64,000 bases of DNA from NCBI GenBank assembly GCA_003021175.1, contig PXQV01000003.1, positions 89,816 through 153,815 of the forward strand, in the 5' to 3' direction. The notes beneath the pieces are model-generated. The model had not been told where the DNA came from. It ran no database searches and was given only the letters and a program-made list of their open reading frames with translations. This DNA comes from Halobacteriales archaeon QH_7_66_36 (GTDB lineage Archaea > Halobacteriota > Halobacteria > Halobacteriales > Haloarculaceae). The translations under genes and the position numbers were made by a program. How positions within the stretch are numbered: the first letter of the stretch is position 1; every line of letters begins with the position of its first letter. Of the stretch, positions 20,297 to 31,016 are shown piece after piece.

Positions 20297-21579
20297 GCTC
20301 CGACACGGACGCGTTCATCACCCGCGAGGAGATCGACCCGACCGACGAGGGGCCGCTCTCCGGGCGGACGGTCGCGGTGAAGGACAACATCTCGACGGCC
20401 GGCGTCCCCACCACCTGCGGGTCGGCGATGCTCGCCGACTACGTCCCGCCGTACGACGCCACCGTCGTCGAGCGGCTGAAAGACGCCGGCGCGCGGATCG
20501 TCGGCAAGACGAACATGGACGAGTTCGGCATGGGGACGACGACCGAGACCTCGGCGTTCGGTCCCACCGACAACCCCGCCGCGCCGGGCCGCGTCCCCGG
20601 CGGCTCGTCGGGCGGGTCGGCCGCCGCCGTCGCCGCGGGCGAAGCCGACCTCGCGCTCGGGTCGGACACCGGTGGCTCCGTCCGCTGTCCGGCCGCGTTC
20701 TGCGGGGTCGTCGGCATCAAACCCACATACGGGTTGGTCTCCCGCTACGGACTGGTCGCGTACGCCAACTCGCTCGAACAGATCGGTCCCATCGCGCCGA
20801 CGGTTCAGGGAGCGGCCGAACTGCTGGAGGTCATCGCCGGTCCCGACGAGCGCGACGCGACGACCCGCGAGCACGGTGCAGAGACGGCGTACGCGAGCGC
20901 CGCCGACGGTGACGTGGACGGGCTGACGATTGGCGTACCTACGGAACTCGTCGAGGGAGCCGACGAGGCCGTCGTCGAGCAGTTCGAGGCCGCGCTGGAG
21001 GACTTCCGCGTGCAAGGCGCAGAGACGGTCGAGGTGTCGCTCCCCTCCGTCGAGACGGCCGTGCAGGCGTACTACGTCATCGCGATGGGGGAAGCCTCGT
21101 CCAATCTCGCGCGGTTCGACGGCGTCCGGTACGGGCCGACCGCGGCCGCGACGGACGACGCGGAGGCTGGCAACTGGAATGACGCGTTCGCCGCTGTCCG
21201 CGAGGGGTTCGGCGAGGAGGTGAAGCGGCGCATCCTGCTCGGCACCTACGCGCTGTCGGCCGGCTACCACGACAAGTACTACGACAAGGCACAGGACGCT
21301 CGCGCGTGGGTTCGCCGGGACTTTGCCGAGGCATTCGAGACCGCCGACGTGATCGCCTCGCCGACGATGCCCGTGCCGCCGTTCGAACTCGGCGAGAGCC
21401 TCGACGACCCGCTCCAGATGTATCTCGCCGACGCGAACACCGTCCCCGTGAACCTCGCCAATCTCCCCGCCATCTCCGTGCCGGCCGGCGAGACGGCCGA
21501 GGGACCGGTCGGTCTCCAGTTGGTCGGCGAGGCGTTCGACGAGCGGACGATCATCCGCGCGGCGAGCGCCGTCGAGTAG
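20293..21579 (+). CDS. gatA: Asp-tRNA(Asn)/Glu-tRNA(Gln) amidotransferase subunit A
   Basis: Amidase signature 'GGSSGGSAAAVAAGEADLALGSDTGGSVRCPA'. Confidence 0.95.
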   Translation: MSSDTDAFITREEIDPTDEGPLSGRTVAVKDNISTAGVPTTCGSAMLADYVPPYDATVVERLKDAGARIVGKTNMDEFGMGTTTETSAFGPTDNPAAPGRVPGGSSGGSAAAVAAGEADLALGSDTGGSVRCPAAFCGVVGIKPTYGLVSRYGLVAYANSLEQIGPIAPTVQGAAELLEVIAGPDERDATTREHGAETAYASAADGDVDGLTIGVPTELVEGADEAVVEQFEAALEDFRVQGAETVEVSLPSVETAVQAYYVIAMGEASSNLARFDGVRYGPTAAATDDAEAGNWNDAFAAVREGFGEEVKRRILLGTYALSAGYHDKYYDKAQDARAWVRRDFAEAFETADVIASPTMPVPPFELGESLDDPLQMYLADANTVPVNLANLPAISVPAGETAEGPVGLQLVGEAFDERTIIRAASAVE

Positions 21580-21615
21580 AGCCCTCTCGCGGCCCTCGGC
21601 CGCCTCGCTACCCCG

Positions 21616-22767
21616 CTACGGCAGGCCCAGCACGTCGCGCGCGGCTGCCTCGACCGCCGTCCGTTCGTCCGTCGGCGCGTACACGCCGAGTCGCCACTGC
21701 GCCCGCCGGGTCGCCCGGAGCGCACCCACGAGTTCGGACGCCTGTTCCAGCCGTTGGACGACGCCGTCGACGACGACGCGGGTGCGCGACTCCTTCAGCC
21801 GAGGGCGGTCCGGCACGTCGACGATGACGTGGTCACGGTCCACGCCCGCGGCGGCCGCGATCTCGCGTGCGGCCTGTCGCTCTTCCTCCCGAGAGAGTTC
21901 GGTGACTGCGTCGGGAACGCCGTCGAGACCGACCCACAGCGCCCGCTTGTAGAGGTCGCGCCGCTCGATGCGCCCGCCCAAGTCGGGGACGTGCTCACCG
22001 AGCGCGACGAGCAGGTCGTGGTCGGCCATGCGGCGGAACCGGTCGAGAGCGACGCCGGCGTCCAGCAGGCGCTCGCAGGCCCGCTCCAGCATCGCGCCGG
22101 CGATGCGGGAGACGTGGTGGCGGTAGACGATGCCGTCCATCAGCGCTCGGGCGAGCAGCAGCGACTCGGCCGTCTGGACGTTCCCCTCTGCGAGGACGAG
22201 CCGACCGTCCCGGAGCTGGAGGTCGTGTACCAAGCGTCCGTGGTCGATTGTCCCGTACGGGACGCCCGTGTGGTGAGCGTCACGTACCAGATAATCCATC
22301 CGGTCCACGTCGAGTTCCCCGGCGACGACCTGCCCGAGTTCTCCCTCGCCGCGGACGAGTGCGGCGACGTGGTCGGGGTCGATGTCGTGGGCCTCAAGTA
22401 CGCCAGCTAGTTCGGTCTCGTACAGCAGGTCGCCGAGTTCGTCGTGGTCCGTGCCGACCTCGCGGCGGATCACCTCCTCGGTCTGGTGGCCGTAGGGTCC
22501 GTGGCCCACGTCGTGGAGGAGCGCGGCCGCCCGGACCGTGCGGGCACGCTCCTCACCGATGTCCAGTGAGTCGAGCGCCTGTCGCGCGAGGTGGTAGACG
22601 CCGAGCGAGTGCTCGAAGCGCGTGTGGGAGGCGGAGGGGTAGACGAGCCGCACCGTCGAGAGCTGTTTGATGTGGCGGAGCCGCTGGACCGCCGCCGTGT
22701 CCAGCAGGTCCGCCGCGACCGGGTCGAGCGGGATCCAGTCGTGCACGGAGTCCTTGATCGCATTCAT
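21616..22767 (-). CDS. HD-domain phosphohydrolase
   Basis: '[17 protein letters not shown]', '[14 protein letters not shown]'; start at [15 protein letters not shown]. Confidence 0.88.
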   Translation of the reverse strand: MNAIKDSVHDWIPLDPVAADLLDTAAVQRLRHIKQLSTVRLVYPSASHTRFEHSLGVYHLARQALDSLDIGEERARTVRAAALLHDVGHGPYGHQTEEVIRREVGTDHDELGDLLYETELAGVLEAHDIDPDHVAALVRGEGELGQVVAGELDVDRMDYLVRDAHHTGVPYGTIDHGRLVHDLQLRDGRLVLAEGNVQTAESLLLARALMDGIVYRHHVSRIAGAMLERACERLLDAGVALDRFRRMADHDLLVALGEHVPDLGGRIERRDLYKRALWVGLDGVPDAVTELSREEERQAAREIAAAAGVDRDHVIVDVPDRPRLKESRTRVVVDGVVQRLEQASELVGALRATRRAQWRLGVYAPTDERTAVEAAARDVLGLP

Positions 22768-22856
22768 ACCCCCGCGTTCGGCGACCGGGCGCTTGGCCGT
22801 TCGGGTTTGGATCTCTGCGACGAAAGCCACAAGCCGCGGCCCGCGTACCCGATAGT

Positions 22857-23849
22857 ATGGTTACGTTCCTCGCTGGGGGGACGGGAACGCCCAAGCTGCT
22901 TCAGGGGGCGAGCGACGCCTTCCCGCCGGCCGACACGCCCGTCGTGGCGAACACGGGCGACGACGTGGAGATAGCCGGCCACCTCGTCTGTCCGGACCTC
23001 GACACGCAGCTGTTCGCCGACGCCGGCGAACTCGACACGGGGACGTGGTGGGGTATCGCCGGCGACACGACGGCGACACACGACGAGTTGCACGCGTTCG
23101 CCGATGCCGCCGGTCTCGACGACGGCCCGCGGTATCTCCCGGCCGAGGCACAGACGGAGGGTCGGGGCATCGCCCGCTGGCGGCGCTTCTCCGGCGTCGC
23201 GGAGTTCATGCTCATCGGCGACCGGGACCGAGCGGTCCACCTCACGCGGACCGGCCTGCTCGACGAGGGAAAGACGCTCACCGAGGCGACGGCGGCGCTC
23301 CGCGACGCGCTGGGCGTCGAGCGACCGATCTATCCGATGAGCGACGACCCGGTGGCGAGCATCATCCACACGCCCGACGGACCACAGCACTTCCAGGAGT
23401 GGTGGGTCGCACGCGGCGGCGACCCGGCCGTCGAGCGCGTGGAGTTTCGCGGCGCGGAGACGGCGGAGCCGACGCCGGAGGTACTGGACGCGCTCGCCGA
23501 CCCCGTCGTCGTCGGGCCGTCGAACCCGGTCACGTCGCTCGGCCCGATGCTCGCGCTGGACGGCGTCCGCGAGGCGCTCGCCGACACGCCGGTCGTCGCA
23601 GTGTCGCCGTTCGTCGAGGACCGCGTGTTCTCCGGGCCGGCGGGGAAACTGATGGCCGCGACGGGCCGCGAGCCGTCGACCGCCGGCGTTGCGGCGGCGT
23701 ACGAGTTCGCGGACGCGTTCGTGCTTGACCGAGATGACCCGACGGCGCTCGACCGGCCGACGGTCCGCACGGACACGACGCTGGACACGGAAGCTGACAG
23801 CGAACGGGTCGCACGCGCCGTCGACCGCGCGCTCGCGGAGGTAGCCTGA
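22857..23849 (+). CDS. cofD: 2-phospho-L-lactate transferase
   Basis: '[17 protein letters not shown]', 'VANTGDD', 'YPMSDDPV'. Confidence 0.92.
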   Translation: MVTFLAGGTGTPKLLQGASDAFPPADTPVVANTGDDVEIAGHLVCPDLDTQLFADAGELDTGTWWGIAGDTTATHDELHAFADAAGLDDGPRYLPAEAQTEGRGIARWRRFSGVAEFMLIGDRDRAVHLTRTGLLDEGKTLTEATAALRDALGVERPIYPMSDDPVASIIHTPDGPQHFQEWWVARGGDPAVERVEFRGAETAEPTPEVLDALADPVVVGPSNPVTSLGPMLALDGVREALADTPVVAVSPFVEDRVFSGPAGKLMAATGREPSTAGVAAAYEFADAFVLDRDDPTALDRPTVRTDTTLDTEADSERVARAVDRALAEVA

Positions 23850-24586
23850 TGTTCAGCCCGCGACTCGCGCTGGCCTCGCTGTCGGGCGAGGCGGACGCCG
23901 CGTGGGCACGCGCCGGCGCAGAGCGGGCAGGGTGTGCCTTCCTCGGCGGCGTCTCGCTCGACGGCCCGACGCGCCGTGCGGCCCGGAAACTCGTCGCCCG
24001 CGACCGGAACGAGTTTCTCCCTGACGACCCCGTCGCGTTCGTCGACGACCAACTCGCCGCGCTCGCCGATACGCCGCTTCGCCCGGCGGTCAACGTCCGG
24101 ACGACAAGCGTCGACCCGCTCCGGGAGGTCGCCCGCGTCGCGGCCCGCCACGACGCGATACTGGAGGTCAACGCCCACTGCCGACAGGAAGAGATGTGCG
24201 CGGTCGGGGGCGGAGAGACGCTGCTGCGCGACACCGACCGGCTCTGCGAGTACGTCGCCGCGGCGGTCGACGCGGGTGCCGACGTGAGTGTGAAGACCCG
24301 GACGGAGGTGTCGGGTGTCGACCTCGCAGCGCTCGCGCCGGAGCTTGAGCGCGCCGGCGCGGACTGTCTCCACGTCGACGCGATGGATTCTGAACCTATT
24401 GTCGGCGAGGTGCGCGCGGCCTCGGACCTGTTCCTCGTCGCGAACAACGGGGTTCGCGACCGCGCGACCGTCCGCGAGTACCTCGATCACGGCGCGGACG
24501 CGGTGAGCGTCGGTCGCCCCTCAGACGACCCGCGCGTGCTCCGGCGGGTGGCGCGCGCCCTCCGCGAGCTGGAGGTGTCGGCGTGA
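23849..24586 (+). CDS. tRNA-dihydrouridine synthase family protein
   Basis: TIM-barrel flavoprotein 'EVNAHCRQEEM', 'SVKTRTEV', 'ANNGVRD'. Confidence 0.75.
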   Translation: MFSPRLALASLSGEADAAWARAGAERAGCAFLGGVSLDGPTRRAARKLVARDRNEFLPDDPVAFVDDQLAALADTPLRPAVNVRTTSVDPLREVARVAARHDAILEVNAHCRQEEMCAVGGGETLLRDTDRLCEYVAAAVDAGADVSVKTRTEVSGVDLAALAPELERAGADCLHVDAMDSEPIVGEVRAASDLFLVANNGVRDRATVREYLDHGADAVSVGRPSDDPRVLRRVARALRELEVSA

Positions 24587-25416
24587 CGCGGAGCCACGCC
24601 GAGAACGCGGAGTTGGCGCTCCTGTTGGAGGTCGCTGGCACGCCGAAGCCGGGAAACGTGGACCGACACCGCGACCACGACGACCTCCGCTTCGAGCATT
24701 TCCTCGCGGGTGCGGTCGGCGCACGCGACGGGCTAGCGACCGCGGCCGACGGCGCGCCGGTCGGCGGGGCGTTCGAGCGGGCGGTCGCGGGCATGAGCGA
24801 ACAGGAGGGCGGCAACACGCAGTTCGGCTGTCTGCTCCTGCTCGTGCCGCTCGTCCGCGCGGCGGCGACGGGGTCGCTGACGCGTGATAGGGTCCGCGAG
24901 GTGTGTGAAGCGACGACGGTCGCGGACGCGGTGGGGTTCTACCGCGCGTTCGAGCACGTCGACGTGGCCGTCGACGATCCGCCCGAGGGGATGGCCGAAC
25001 TGGACGCGCGCCGCGGTGCGGACGCCGTGCCCGCGCTGGAGGCGCGCGGCCTGACGCTGTACGACGTGATGGCCCGCTCGGAGGGCGACGGCAACGCCGT
25101 CGAGTGGACCAGCGGCTTCCCGCGGACGTTCCGCGAGGCCGCCCGGATACGCGACGACGAGGGGCCAGTCCCGGACCGGGCCGCGCGGGCGTTCCTCCGA
25201 CTGCTCGCCGAGGAGCCGGACGGGTTCGTCCGGACGACCGCCGGGGCGGACGCGGCCCGCGAGGCGACGGCCCGCGCGCAGACGTGTCTCGACGGCGAGG
25301 CGGACCCCGAGGCGCTCGCCGACGAATTCGTGGAGCGAGGTATCAACCCCGGAACGACCGCCGACATCACCTGTGCGGCGCTGTACGTCGCGCTCGAACG
25401 CGGGGTGTCGGTGTGA
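24583..25416 (+). CDS. Triphosphoribosyl-dephospho-CoA synthase (CitG/MdcB) family protein
   Basis: 'EVAGTPKPGNVDRHRDHDDLRFEHFL', 'GGNTQFGCLLLLVPL'. Confidence 0.82.
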   Translation: MTRSHAENAELALLLEVAGTPKPGNVDRHRDHDDLRFEHFLAGAVGARDGLATAADGAPVGGAFERAVAGMSEQEGGNTQFGCLLLLVPLVRAAATGSLTRDRVREVCEATTVADAVGFYRAFEHVDVAVDDPPEGMAELDARRGADAVPALEARGLTLYDVMARSEGDGNAVEWTSGFPRTFREAARIRDDEGPVPDRAARAFLRLLAEEPDGFVRTTAGADAAREATARAQTCLDGEADPEALADEFVERGINPGTTADITCAALYVALERGVSV

Positions 25417-26021
25417 GCGACGCGTGGCCGGCCGGCTGGGGTGGCGTCGCCGAGTCGGTGGTGACGACCCGCGGCCCGAACGACCGCTGGAACGTCGCGG
25501 CGCTCGGTCTCCACGCGCCCGACGGCGGCGTGACGGTGGGCGAACGGCCGGACGACCCTGTCACGGCCCGGACGTGGGGGCGCACGCGGACGTGGCGCAA
25601 CTTCACCGAGCGCGGGCGCGGCTACGTCCAGTTCACGCGCGACCCGGTCGACTTCGTGGAGGCAGCCTGCACGGTTCGCGAGGAATCCGACCCCGTGCTC
25701 GACTCGGCGGACGCGTGGGCCGAGGTGTCCGTCGAGGAACGCGACTCGGGAACCGAGGGCGACACGACGTGGACCGACTGGACGCTCCGGGTCGTGGAGT
25801 CGGTCGTCGTGCGAGAGACCGTGCCCACGGTTTCGCGGGGGCACGGCGCGGTCGTCGAGGCGACCGTCGCGGCGTCGCGGCTCGGCGTTGCCGGCTTCGA
25901 CGACGACGCGCTCCGCGACCGGATTCGATTCTTCGAGAGCGTCGTCGAGTCGGCCGCCGGCGCTCGCGAACGCGCGGCGTGGACGCGGTTCGACGAACTC
26001 GTGGACTGGCGCGAGAAGTGA
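25413..26021 (+). CDS. DUF447-family protein
   Basis: GTG start overlapping previous gene; 'FTERGRGYVQFTRDPVDFVEAA'. Confidence 0.78.
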   Translation: MSDAWPAGWGGVAESVVTTRGPNDRWNVAALGLHAPDGGVTVGERPDDPVTARTWGRTRTWRNFTERGRGYVQFTRDPVDFVEAACTVREESDPVLDSADAWAEVSVEERDSGTEGDTTWTDWTLRVVESVVVRETVPTVSRGHGAVVEATVAASRLGVAGFDDDALRDRIRFFESVVESAAGARERAAWTRFDELVDWREK

Positions 26022-26046
26022 CGGAAGCCGCGTCGGTCGCCGCTCG

Positions 26047-27327
26047 TCAGTCGGCCGCCGCGACCTCCTCCGAGTCGGCGGGCGCGACGACGGGGGTGCC
26101 GAAGGCGTACACCCGCTCGCCGCTCGTCACGTCCACCTCGATGAACTCCCCCGGCTCGATGCCGTAGTCGCTCGCGTTCCGGACGACGATCTGCCGGTAG
26201 GCGCTGTCGCGACACTTCACCGAGTCGCCGTGTCCCTCCTCGACGACCAGCACCTCGCGGCGCGTGCCGACCAACGCCTCGTACGCCTCGCTCACCACGT
26301 CCATCTTCAGTTCGCTCATCGCCTTCGAGCGGTCCTTCTTCGTCTGGCCGCCGAGGCCCTTCATCTCGGCGGCGTCCGTGTTCGGCCGCTTCGAGAACCG
26401 CGTCACGTTGACCTTCTCCGGGCGCACGTCGGCGAGCAGGTCCATCGACTGCTCGTGGTCGGCCGGCGTCTCCGTCGGGAAGCCGACGATGAAATCGGTC
26501 GACAGCGTCCAGTGGTCGAGTCGGTCGTCGAACGCCGCGACGCACTCGCGGAACTTCTCGACGCGGTGCTGGCGGCGCATGTCCGCCAGCACGTCGTCGG
26601 AGCCGGACTGGACGGGCAGGTGGATGAAGTCGTAGAGCTTCTCGTTTCGCGCGAAGGTGTCGACGAGTTCCTCGCGGATGCCGTGGACGCCGCCCGGATT
26701 CGCCATCCCGAGTCGGACCCGGAACTCGCCGTCGATGTCGCAGATGCGGTCGAGCAGCTCCGGGAGCTTTCGCTCGCCCTCGTCCCAGCCGTAGACGCCG
26801 GTGTCCTGTCCGGTCACGCGCAGTTCCGTGGCTCCGGCGTGGACCAAGGCTTCGGCTTTGCGGACGTTCTCCGCCACCGACGGCGAGTCGATGCGGCCGG
26901 TGGCGTGCTTCGTGATGCAGTACGAGCAGTTACTCATACAGCCCCGGGCGATGGGGAGGATGCCGACGACGCCGTCGAGGATGGGTTCGGCGTCGGGCGT
27001 CGTCGTCGGGCACTCCCCGTTCGTGACGGCCGCGGGCACGTCCTCCCAGTGGAGCACCTGCGCGTCGAGGTCGGCGAACTCCTCGCCCTGTGCGAGCGCC
27101 ATGCAGCCGGTGACGACGAGGTCCGCCACCTCCGCTTCGAGTTCTTTGGCTCGGCGGAGCATGTTTCGCTCCGTCTTCTCGACCACCGTGCAGGTGTTGA
27201 GGATCGCGACGTCGGCCGCGTCGAGCGGGACGCGGTGGTGGCCGGCGTCGCGCAGCCGCCGCTCGATCTCGCGGCTCTCGCCGCGGTTCGAGGTGCAGCC
27301 GTACGTCTCGATGTGGTACCGAGCCAT
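26047..27327 (-). CDS. tRNA (t6A37) methylthiotransferase, radical SAM
   Basis: 'YHIETYGCTSNRGES', 'GCMSNCSYCITKHATG' radical-SAM CxxxCxxC, TRAM-like C-terminus. Confidence 0.92.
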   Translation of the reverse strand: MARYHIETYGCTSNRGESREIERRLRDAGHHRVPLDAADVAILNTCTVVEKTERNMLRRAKELEAEVADLVVTGCMALAQGEEFADLDAQVLHWEDVPAAVTNGECPTTTPDAEPILDGVVGILPIARGCMSNCSYCITKHATGRIDSPSVAENVRKAEALVHAGATELRVTGQDTGVYGWDEGERKLPELLDRICDIDGEFRVRLGMANPGGVHGIREELVDTFARNEKLYDFIHLPVQSGSDDVLADMRRQHRVEKFRECVAAFDDRLDHWTLSTDFIVGFPTETPADHEQSMDLLADVRPEKVNVTRFSKRPNTDAAEMKGLGGQTKKDRSKAMSELKMDVVSEAYEALVGTRREVLVVEEGHGDSVKCRDSAYRQIVVRNASDYGIEPGEFIEVDVTSGERVYAFGTPVVAPADSEEVAAAD

Positions 27328-27413
27328 CGTACCACAACAAGCAGACGCGTCGGTAAAAGCACGGTGGAACGGACCGAAACGCCACCGTGCGGCCGCCGGA
27401 ATCGTCGACCAGA

Positions 27414-28049
27414 CTAGCCGTCGAAGCCTTCCACGATGGCGACACCGGAACTCGCGCCGATGCGCTCCGCCCCGGCGTCGAGCATCGCCGTCGCCTCCTC
27501 GTAGCTGCCGACGCCGCCGGACGCCTTCACCGGGAGATACTCGCTCATCAGTTCCACGTCCGCGGCAGTCGCCCCGCCGTCGGCGTAGCCGGTCGAGGTT
27601 TTCACCATCCGCGCGCCGGCCGCCTCGGCCGCCTCGCAGGCGCGGTGTTTCTCTCCGTCGGTCAGGAGCGGCGCTTCGATGATGACCTTCACCGGGAGTG
27701 GCGTCGCCTCAACGACGGCGACCAACTCCTCGCGGACGGCATCGTCGTCGCCGGCCTTCAGCCGGCCGACGTTGATGACGACGTCGAGTTCGGTGGCACC
27801 GTCCGTCCGCGCCTGCTCGGCTTCTGCAACCTTCGTCTCGGGGGTGTGTTGGCCGTGCGGGAATCCGACGACAGTCGCGATGGTTACCTCGGAGGCGTAC
27901 GCGGTCGCATCGGCGACGTAACACGGGGGGATACAGGCGTTCATGCCGTGTTCGCGCGCCTCGTCGAGGACGCGCTCCACGTCCGCGAGCGTGGCCGTCG
28001 GGCCGAGCACCGTGTGGTCGATGCGTGCGGCGAAGGTGTCTCTGTCCAT
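27414..28049 (-). CDS. deoC: Deoxyribose-phosphate aldolase
   Basis: '[16 protein letters not shown]', '[12 protein letters not shown]', '[14 protein letters not shown]'. Confidence 0.92.
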   Translation of the reverse strand: MDRDTFAARIDHTVLGPTATLADVERVLDEAREHGMNACIPPCYVADATAYASEVTIATVVGFPHGQHTPETKVAEAEQARTDGATELDVVINVGRLKAGDDDAVREELVAVVEATPLPVKVIIEAPLLTDGEKHRACEAAEAAGARMVKTSTGYADGGATAADVELMSEYLPVKASGGVGSYEEATAMLDAGAERIGASSGVAIVEGFDG

Positions 28050-28122
28050 GCCGGCAGTCCGGCCGGCGCGGGTGAAAAGGTGGGGGAAACGGATTAGCTC
28101 GGGCGCGACGCAACGCGGAGCC

Positions 28123-28305
28123 ATGGACGATGCCCTCCGCCGTCGTCTCGACACCGTCGCCGCGCTGCTCGCCGGCTGTTTCCTCGTCCTACTGGCGCTC
28201 GGCCTCCAGTTCGCCACGCTGTACACCGTCGGCTTGCTCCTCGTCGGAGTGTTCGTCTGGACGGTGGGTGGCGAGTACGTCGGCGCGCTCTACTACGCCA
28301 GATAG
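28123..28305 (+). CDS. Small two-TM protein
   Basis: [60 protein letters not shown]. Confidence 0.65.
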   Translation: MDDALRRRLDTVAALLAGCFLVLLALGLQFATLYTVGLLLVGVFVWTVGGEYVGALYYAR

Positions 28306-28470
28306 CGCCCCCGAGCTCCTCCGCTGTTTGAGACTATTCACACATCCTTTCGGGAGGTAGCACCCGTCGCTCGGGAGCCACCGCGGTGAGGGCGGAGAGT
28401 ACGGTCGCCGGCGCGCCCCGGGCCGTTTCGTTCCACAACGCTTTCACGGCGGCCGGTCGCCCGGTCGGAC

Positions 28471-29289
28471 GTGCCCGCGCAACTGCTCCCGACCGGGGCG
28501 TCGCTGCCGCCGCTCCCGTACCTCGCGGCGGTCCTCCTCGCGCTCGCCGCGGTCGGCGGCGCGCTCTCCCGCCACCGCCCGCCGGTCACGCCGCGCGTCG
28601 TCGCCGGATTCGCACCGTGGATGGCCGCTGGCGCGAGCGGCTACGCGCTGTTTCAGGTCGACGTCGTTCCGGACGCCGTTACGCCGCTGTTCGGCAATCC
28701 AATCGTCTACGCGAGTACGTTCGCCGTCGCCGGGGCGGTGTGGCTCGCCGTCGCCGACCGACCGGCCGACCGGTGGGCGCTCTCGGCCGTCCCCGGTGTC
28801 CTCGCCGTCACTGGGGGTGCCGTCGCCACGCTCCTCGTCGCGGCCGGCGTTGCGACCGCGCTCGCTCGGGGATCGCTGACGCTCGCGTGGCCGCTCGGCG
28901 GCCTCGGCTTGTCCGTGGCGCTTGCGGGGGGCATCTGGCTCGGCGTGCGTGACCGCGTCGGCGTCACGGGGTGGCCGGGGCTCCTCGTCCTGTTCGGTCA
29001 CACGCTCGACGGCGTCTCGACGGCCGTGGGCATCCGACTCGGCTTCGGCGAGCAGACGCCGCTCTCGGCGCGACTCATCGAGGCTGGCGCGGGGTTGCCG
29101 CCGGCGAGTCTGCTCGGCGAGGCGTGGCTGTTCGTCCTCGTGAAGCTGGTCGTCGCGACGGGCGTGCTGTTCGTCTTCCGCGAGTACGTGCGCGAGGACC
29201 CCAGCGAGGCCGCGCTGTATCTCGGCGTTATCGCCGCGGTCGGTCTCGGTCCCGGCACGCACAATCTCGTCCTGTTCGCGCTCGCCTGA
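28471..29289 (+). CDS. DUF63-family membrane protein
   Basis: Polytopic ORF; 'LFGHTLDGVSTAVGI', C-terminal 'VGLGPGTHNLVLFALA'. Confidence 0.78.
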   Translation: MPAQLLPTGASLPPLPYLAAVLLALAAVGGALSRHRPPVTPRVVAGFAPWMAAGASGYALFQVDVVPDAVTPLFGNPIVYASTFAVAGAVWLAVADRPADRWALSAVPGVLAVTGGAVATLLVAAGVATALARGSLTLAWPLGGLGLSVALAGGIWLGVRDRVGVTGWPGLLVLFGHTLDGVSTAVGIRLGFGEQTPLSARLIEAGAGLPPASLLGEAWLFVLVKLVVATGVLFVFREYVREDPSEAALYLGVIAAVGLGPGTHNLVLFALA

Positions 29290-29326
29290 CCGCGGCTTTT
29301 TGCCGTCGCCGCGCCCAGCCGCGCGT

Positions 29327-30187
29327 ATGCCCCGCGTGCTGTGTGTCGGTCACGTCAACTGGGATGTGACGCTCCGGGTCGACGACCTGCCGGAGCCGGA
29401 CGGCGAGTCGGTCGTCCGCGACACGGCCGGAACGGGCGGCGGGTCGGCGGGCAACGTCGCCGTCGGGCTGGCCGGACTGGACTGTACGGCGACGCTCGCG
29501 GGCAGCGTCGGGAACGACGAGTACGGCCTGCTCGCGCGTCGCTCGCTCGACCGCACGGGCGTCGACCTCGCCGGCCTGCGGACGGTCGACGGCGAGACGA
29601 CGACGAAGTACCTGCTCGTCGACGACGACGGCGAGGTGTCGGTGCTGGCCGCGCCGGGCGTGAACGAAGCCCTCGGTCCCGACGACATCGACCCGGCACT
29701 CGTCGAGGCGGCCGACCACGTCCACGTCACCGCGCACCGACCGGCGACGGCCGCGCGGGTGGCCGACCTCGCCGTCGCGGCCGACGTGCCCGTCTCCTTC
29801 GATCCGGGACGGCGGCTCGCAGACCGCGACTTCTCGGCCGTTCTCGCCCGGGCCGACCTGCTGTTCGTCAACGAGGTGGAAGCGCGGGCGCTCGACGGGC
29901 CGGACGTGCCGACCGTCGTGACGAAGCGCGGCACCGAGGGCGCAGTCGCTGAGACGCCCGACGGAACCGTCACGCACGCCGGCTTCGACCTCCCGGCCGT
30001 CGACACCACGGGCGCGGGCGACGCCTTCGCCGCCGGCTTTATCGCCGCACGCCTGCGGGGTGACGGCCCACGTGCTGCCGTCGCCGTCGCGAACGCCTGT
30101 GGCGCACTCGCGGCCGAGACGGAAGGCCCGAAAGCCGACCTCTCGTGGGATGCCGTCGAGGCCGTGCGCGGCGGGGAGCGAGACTGA
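29327..30187 (+). CDS. PfkB-family carbohydrate kinase
   Basis: 'GGGSAGNVAVGLAGL' and 'DTTGAGDAFAAGF'. Confidence 0.88.
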   Translation: MPRVLCVGHVNWDVTLRVDDLPEPDGESVVRDTAGTGGGSAGNVAVGLAGLDCTATLAGSVGNDEYGLLARRSLDRTGVDLAGLRTVDGETTTKYLLVDDDGEVSVLAAPGVNEALGPDDIDPALVEAADHVHVTAHRPATAARVADLAVAADVPVSFDPGRRLADRDFSAVLARADLLFVNEVEARALDGPDVPTVVTKRGTEGAVAETPDGTVTHAGFDLPAVDTTGAGDAFAAGFIAARLRGDGPRAAVAVANACGALAAETEGPKADLSWDAVEAVRGGERD

Positions 30188-30203
30188 TCTGGCTCGCGGA
30201 CGG

Positions 30204-30494
30204 CTATTCGATCTTGAACGCCGGCTCGGTGAGATCCTCGCTCTTGCACTCGGGACACCGCGACGGCCGGTTGGCCGGGTCGTCGAAGTCGGAGAAGCCG
30301 CAGGCGCGACACTGCGGCGGCGCGGCCAGCAGTTCCTCGTCCGTGCCGTCCAGCGAGCGGGCGATGTGTTCGACGTGCGCGAGTGCGTCGGCCGTCGTCA
30401 CGCCGAACTCGTTCGCGAGCGTGCCGGCTTCGGCGGTTTCCGCGCGGAGATGGTCGGCGATGCGCTCCCGGGTCGTCCGGTCGGCACCCTGCAT
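30204..30494 (-). CDS. HTH/zinc-ribbon predicted transcriptional regulator
   Basis: 'MQGADRTTRERIADHLRAETAEAGTLANEF', 'CRACGFSDFDDPANRPSRCPECKSEDL'. Confidence 0.78.
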   Translation of the reverse strand: MQGADRTTRERIADHLRAETAEAGTLANEFGVTTADALAHVEHIARSLDGTDEELLAAPPQCRACGFSDFDDPANRPSRCPECKSEDLTEPAFKIE

Positions 30495-30584
30495 GCGCAG
30501 ATGTACTCCGCCGGCCGGAATACGTTTTCCGGCACACGCGGTCCCGGCCTGCGAGCCGGGATGTTCAAGACGGGCGAGAGCGTG

Positions 30585-30746
30585 ATGTCGGATATGCCGA
30601 AAACCATGGAAGTCGTCTGCACGGACGATAGCTGCGAGTTCGACATGGCCGGACTCCACTTCACCTACGACATGCCGGACGACACCGGCGTAGACGCGTT
30701 CTCCTGTCCCTACTGCGGGGGAGACGTCGCGGAAATCGAGGTGTAG
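30585..30746 (+). CDS. Small zinc-finger-like protein
   Basis: MSDMPKTMEVVCTDDSCEFDMAGLHFTYDMPDDTGVDAFSCPYCGGDVAEIEV. Confidence 0.7.
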   Translation: MSDMPKTMEVVCTDDSCEFDMAGLHFTYDMPDDTGVDAFSCPYCGGDVAEIEV

Positions 30747-30968
30747 CTCCGCGCTGCTTGACTCGCGCGCCTTCGCAGTGCACAACCGGTGAACTACCCC
30801 ACCTTACCGCTCGCTTGACCGCTCGCGCTTGAGGGTGGGGCTTCCTGCTTCCACGACGCGCTTTGCAGACACCGAGTCGGTGTCCGTAGGGAGCGCAGTC
30901 TCCACAGGCGGTGATTCGGAGTGTCCCACTCCTACATCTCCGAGGCCGCGAGAAAGAATGTTCCACGC

Positions 30969-31016
30969 CGTCGCAAACGCTTCGCGTTTGCTGCCCGTCA
31001 GACTGCGTCTGACGAC
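30969..31016 (-). repeat. Insert A: 48-bp in-frame paired-hairpin insertion in tnpB
   Basis: Two perfect hairpins GCAAACGC-TTC-GCGTTTGC (30973-30991) and CGTCAGAC-TGC-GTCTGACG (30996-31014); encodes VVRRSLTGSKREAFAT between DRDANA and AWNIL. Confidence 0.8.

Noticed and set aside
28306-28470. Possible tRNA or ncRNA in the gap before the DUF63 gene
   Set aside because: No cloverleaf or terminal CCA-compatible acceptor stem could be recognised by eye.
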